NCBI GenBank assembly: GCA_944321005.1
Contig: CALUJT010000011.1
Span: 1 to 19,942, forward strand
Source of the DNA: an uncultured Atopobiaceae bacterium
GTDB lineage: Bacteria > Actinomycetota > Coriobacteriia > Coriobacteriales > Atopobiaceae
Direction of reading: 5' to 3'
Length of the DNA: 19,942 nt
Below the pieces are notes generated by a model. It searched no databases. It was not told where the DNA came from and saw only the letters and a program-made list of their open reading frames with translations. Numbering within the stretch: the first letter of the stretch is position 1; each line of letters begins with the position of its first letter. Position numbers and translations under genes: made by a program. Positions 19,448 to 19,942 of this stretch are shown piece after piece.

Positions 19448-19942
19448 ATGGCAGCTGGTATTGGCGTGGACATGCTGGAGATCGCGCGTATGGAGCGCGT
19501 CCTGGAGAGGCGCCCCAACTTCGCGCGGCGCGTCTTCACGGAGGAGGAGCGCGCGTACTGCGACAGGACCGCACGGCCGGCGGAGCACTACGCGGCGCGC
19601 TTCGCGGCGCGCGAGGCCGTCCTCAAGGCGCTGGGCACGGGCTTCTCGAGCGGCATAGGCCTCAGGGACGTCTCGGTCACGCGCGACGAGTCCGGCCGGC
19701 CCCGTGCCCTTCTCGCGGGCCGCGCCGCCGAGATCGCCCGCGAGCAGGGCATCCGCGAGATCGCGCTCTCCATCTCGCACACCCGCGACGTGGCGGTGGC
19801 AAACGCCCTGGCGGTGACCGACGACGTGCGCCCCGCCCCGCCCGCCAAGGACGAGGCCGCGCGGGCGCTCGCCACCTCATTCAAGGAGGCGCGCTCCCTC
19901 CTGGACGAGCTCGAGCGCGTGCAGGAGGCCGCCCTCGACGAG
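19448..19942 (+). CDS. acpS: Holo-[acyl-carrier-protein] synthase AcpS (3'-truncated by window)
   Basis: 165 codons open to the window edge. AcpS transfers 4'-phosphopantetheine from CoA to the acyl carrier protein. The ATG at 19448 follows the glmS TAG by 2 nt, with GTGGAG near the end of glmS as ribosome binding site. The Mg ligands are D8 in AGIGVDMLEI and E56 in YAARFAAREAVLKALG; GIGLRDVSVTRDESGRP and IALSISHTRDVAVANALAV complete the family pattern by about residue 123. AcpS proteins usually end there (about 120-125 aa), but this frame runs on through VRPAPPAKDEAARALATSF and an alpha-helical, charged segment. This is either a C-terminal extension or the start of a fused domain; the stop is outside the window. 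Confidence 0.93.
   Translation, partial: MAAGIGVDMLEIARMERVLERRPNFARRVFTEEERAYCDRTARPAEHYAARFAAREAVLKALGTGFSSGIGLRDVSVTRDESGRPRALLAGRAAEIAREQGIREIALSISHTRDVAVANALAVTDDVRPAPPAKDEAARALATSFKEARSLLDELERVQEAALDE

Overview
The window reads as chromosomal core sequence from a high-GC, anaerobic actinobacterium of the class Coriobacteriia, most likely an Olsenella/Atopobium-type organism. This is inferred from the strong GC bias at third codon positions, the Firmicutes-like order secA-prfB-(yitT)-ftsE-ftsX, the rnr-smpB-ssrA neighbourhood, and an anaerobe-type flavin reductase/rubredoxin pair. No 16S rRNA is present, so the assignment is an inference. All protein genes lie on the + strand; only the tmRNA gene is on the - strand.

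Layout: (1) 1-3755: 3' part of secA, then prfB and a YitT-family membrane protein gene, abutting or overlapping like an operon. (2) 3942-5877: ftsE, with an unusual acidic N-terminal extension, and ftsX, followed by a long compound hairpin. (3) 6063-9576: rnr, a TPR protein gene and smpB. (4) 9628-10324: a flavin reductase gene and a very small rubredoxin gene that is easily missed because a longer ORF in another frame covers it. (5) 10500-10868, minus: ssrA (tmRNA) with its own terminator and promoter. (6) 11072-14702: a patatin-like hydrolase and a large intracellular GH31 glycosidase. (7) 14986-15825: rplM-rpsI with promoter, leader hairpin and a strong terminator. (8) 15972 to the end: glmM, glmS (hexosamine / cell-wall precursor synthesis) and acpS, which is cut by the window edge.

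Functional themes: trans-translation (SmpB, tmRNA, RNase R) sits within 5 kb, with RF2 upstream. Cell division (FtsEX), protein export (SecA), ribosome assembly (L13, S9) and UDP-GlcNAc supply (GlmM, GlmS) make up the rest of the housekeeping content.

The least explained content is between genes. There are several kinds of repeat: (a) a decamer GTTCTTCTCG, six exact copies plus one near copy, found just after genes in one orientation and just after predicted promoters in the other; the copies on either side of rnr share 14 nt of perfect complementarity; (b) GGGGACAGTCCCC-type palindromes at 9580-9605 and 11959-12019; (c) paired TTGACAGTTTG palindromes at 10368-10441 and 17381-17447; (d) a 17-bp inverted repeat with a 43-nt loop at 14717-14793. 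I see no CRISPR array, transposase, phage gene or defence system. The best candidate for something undescribed is the decamer system.
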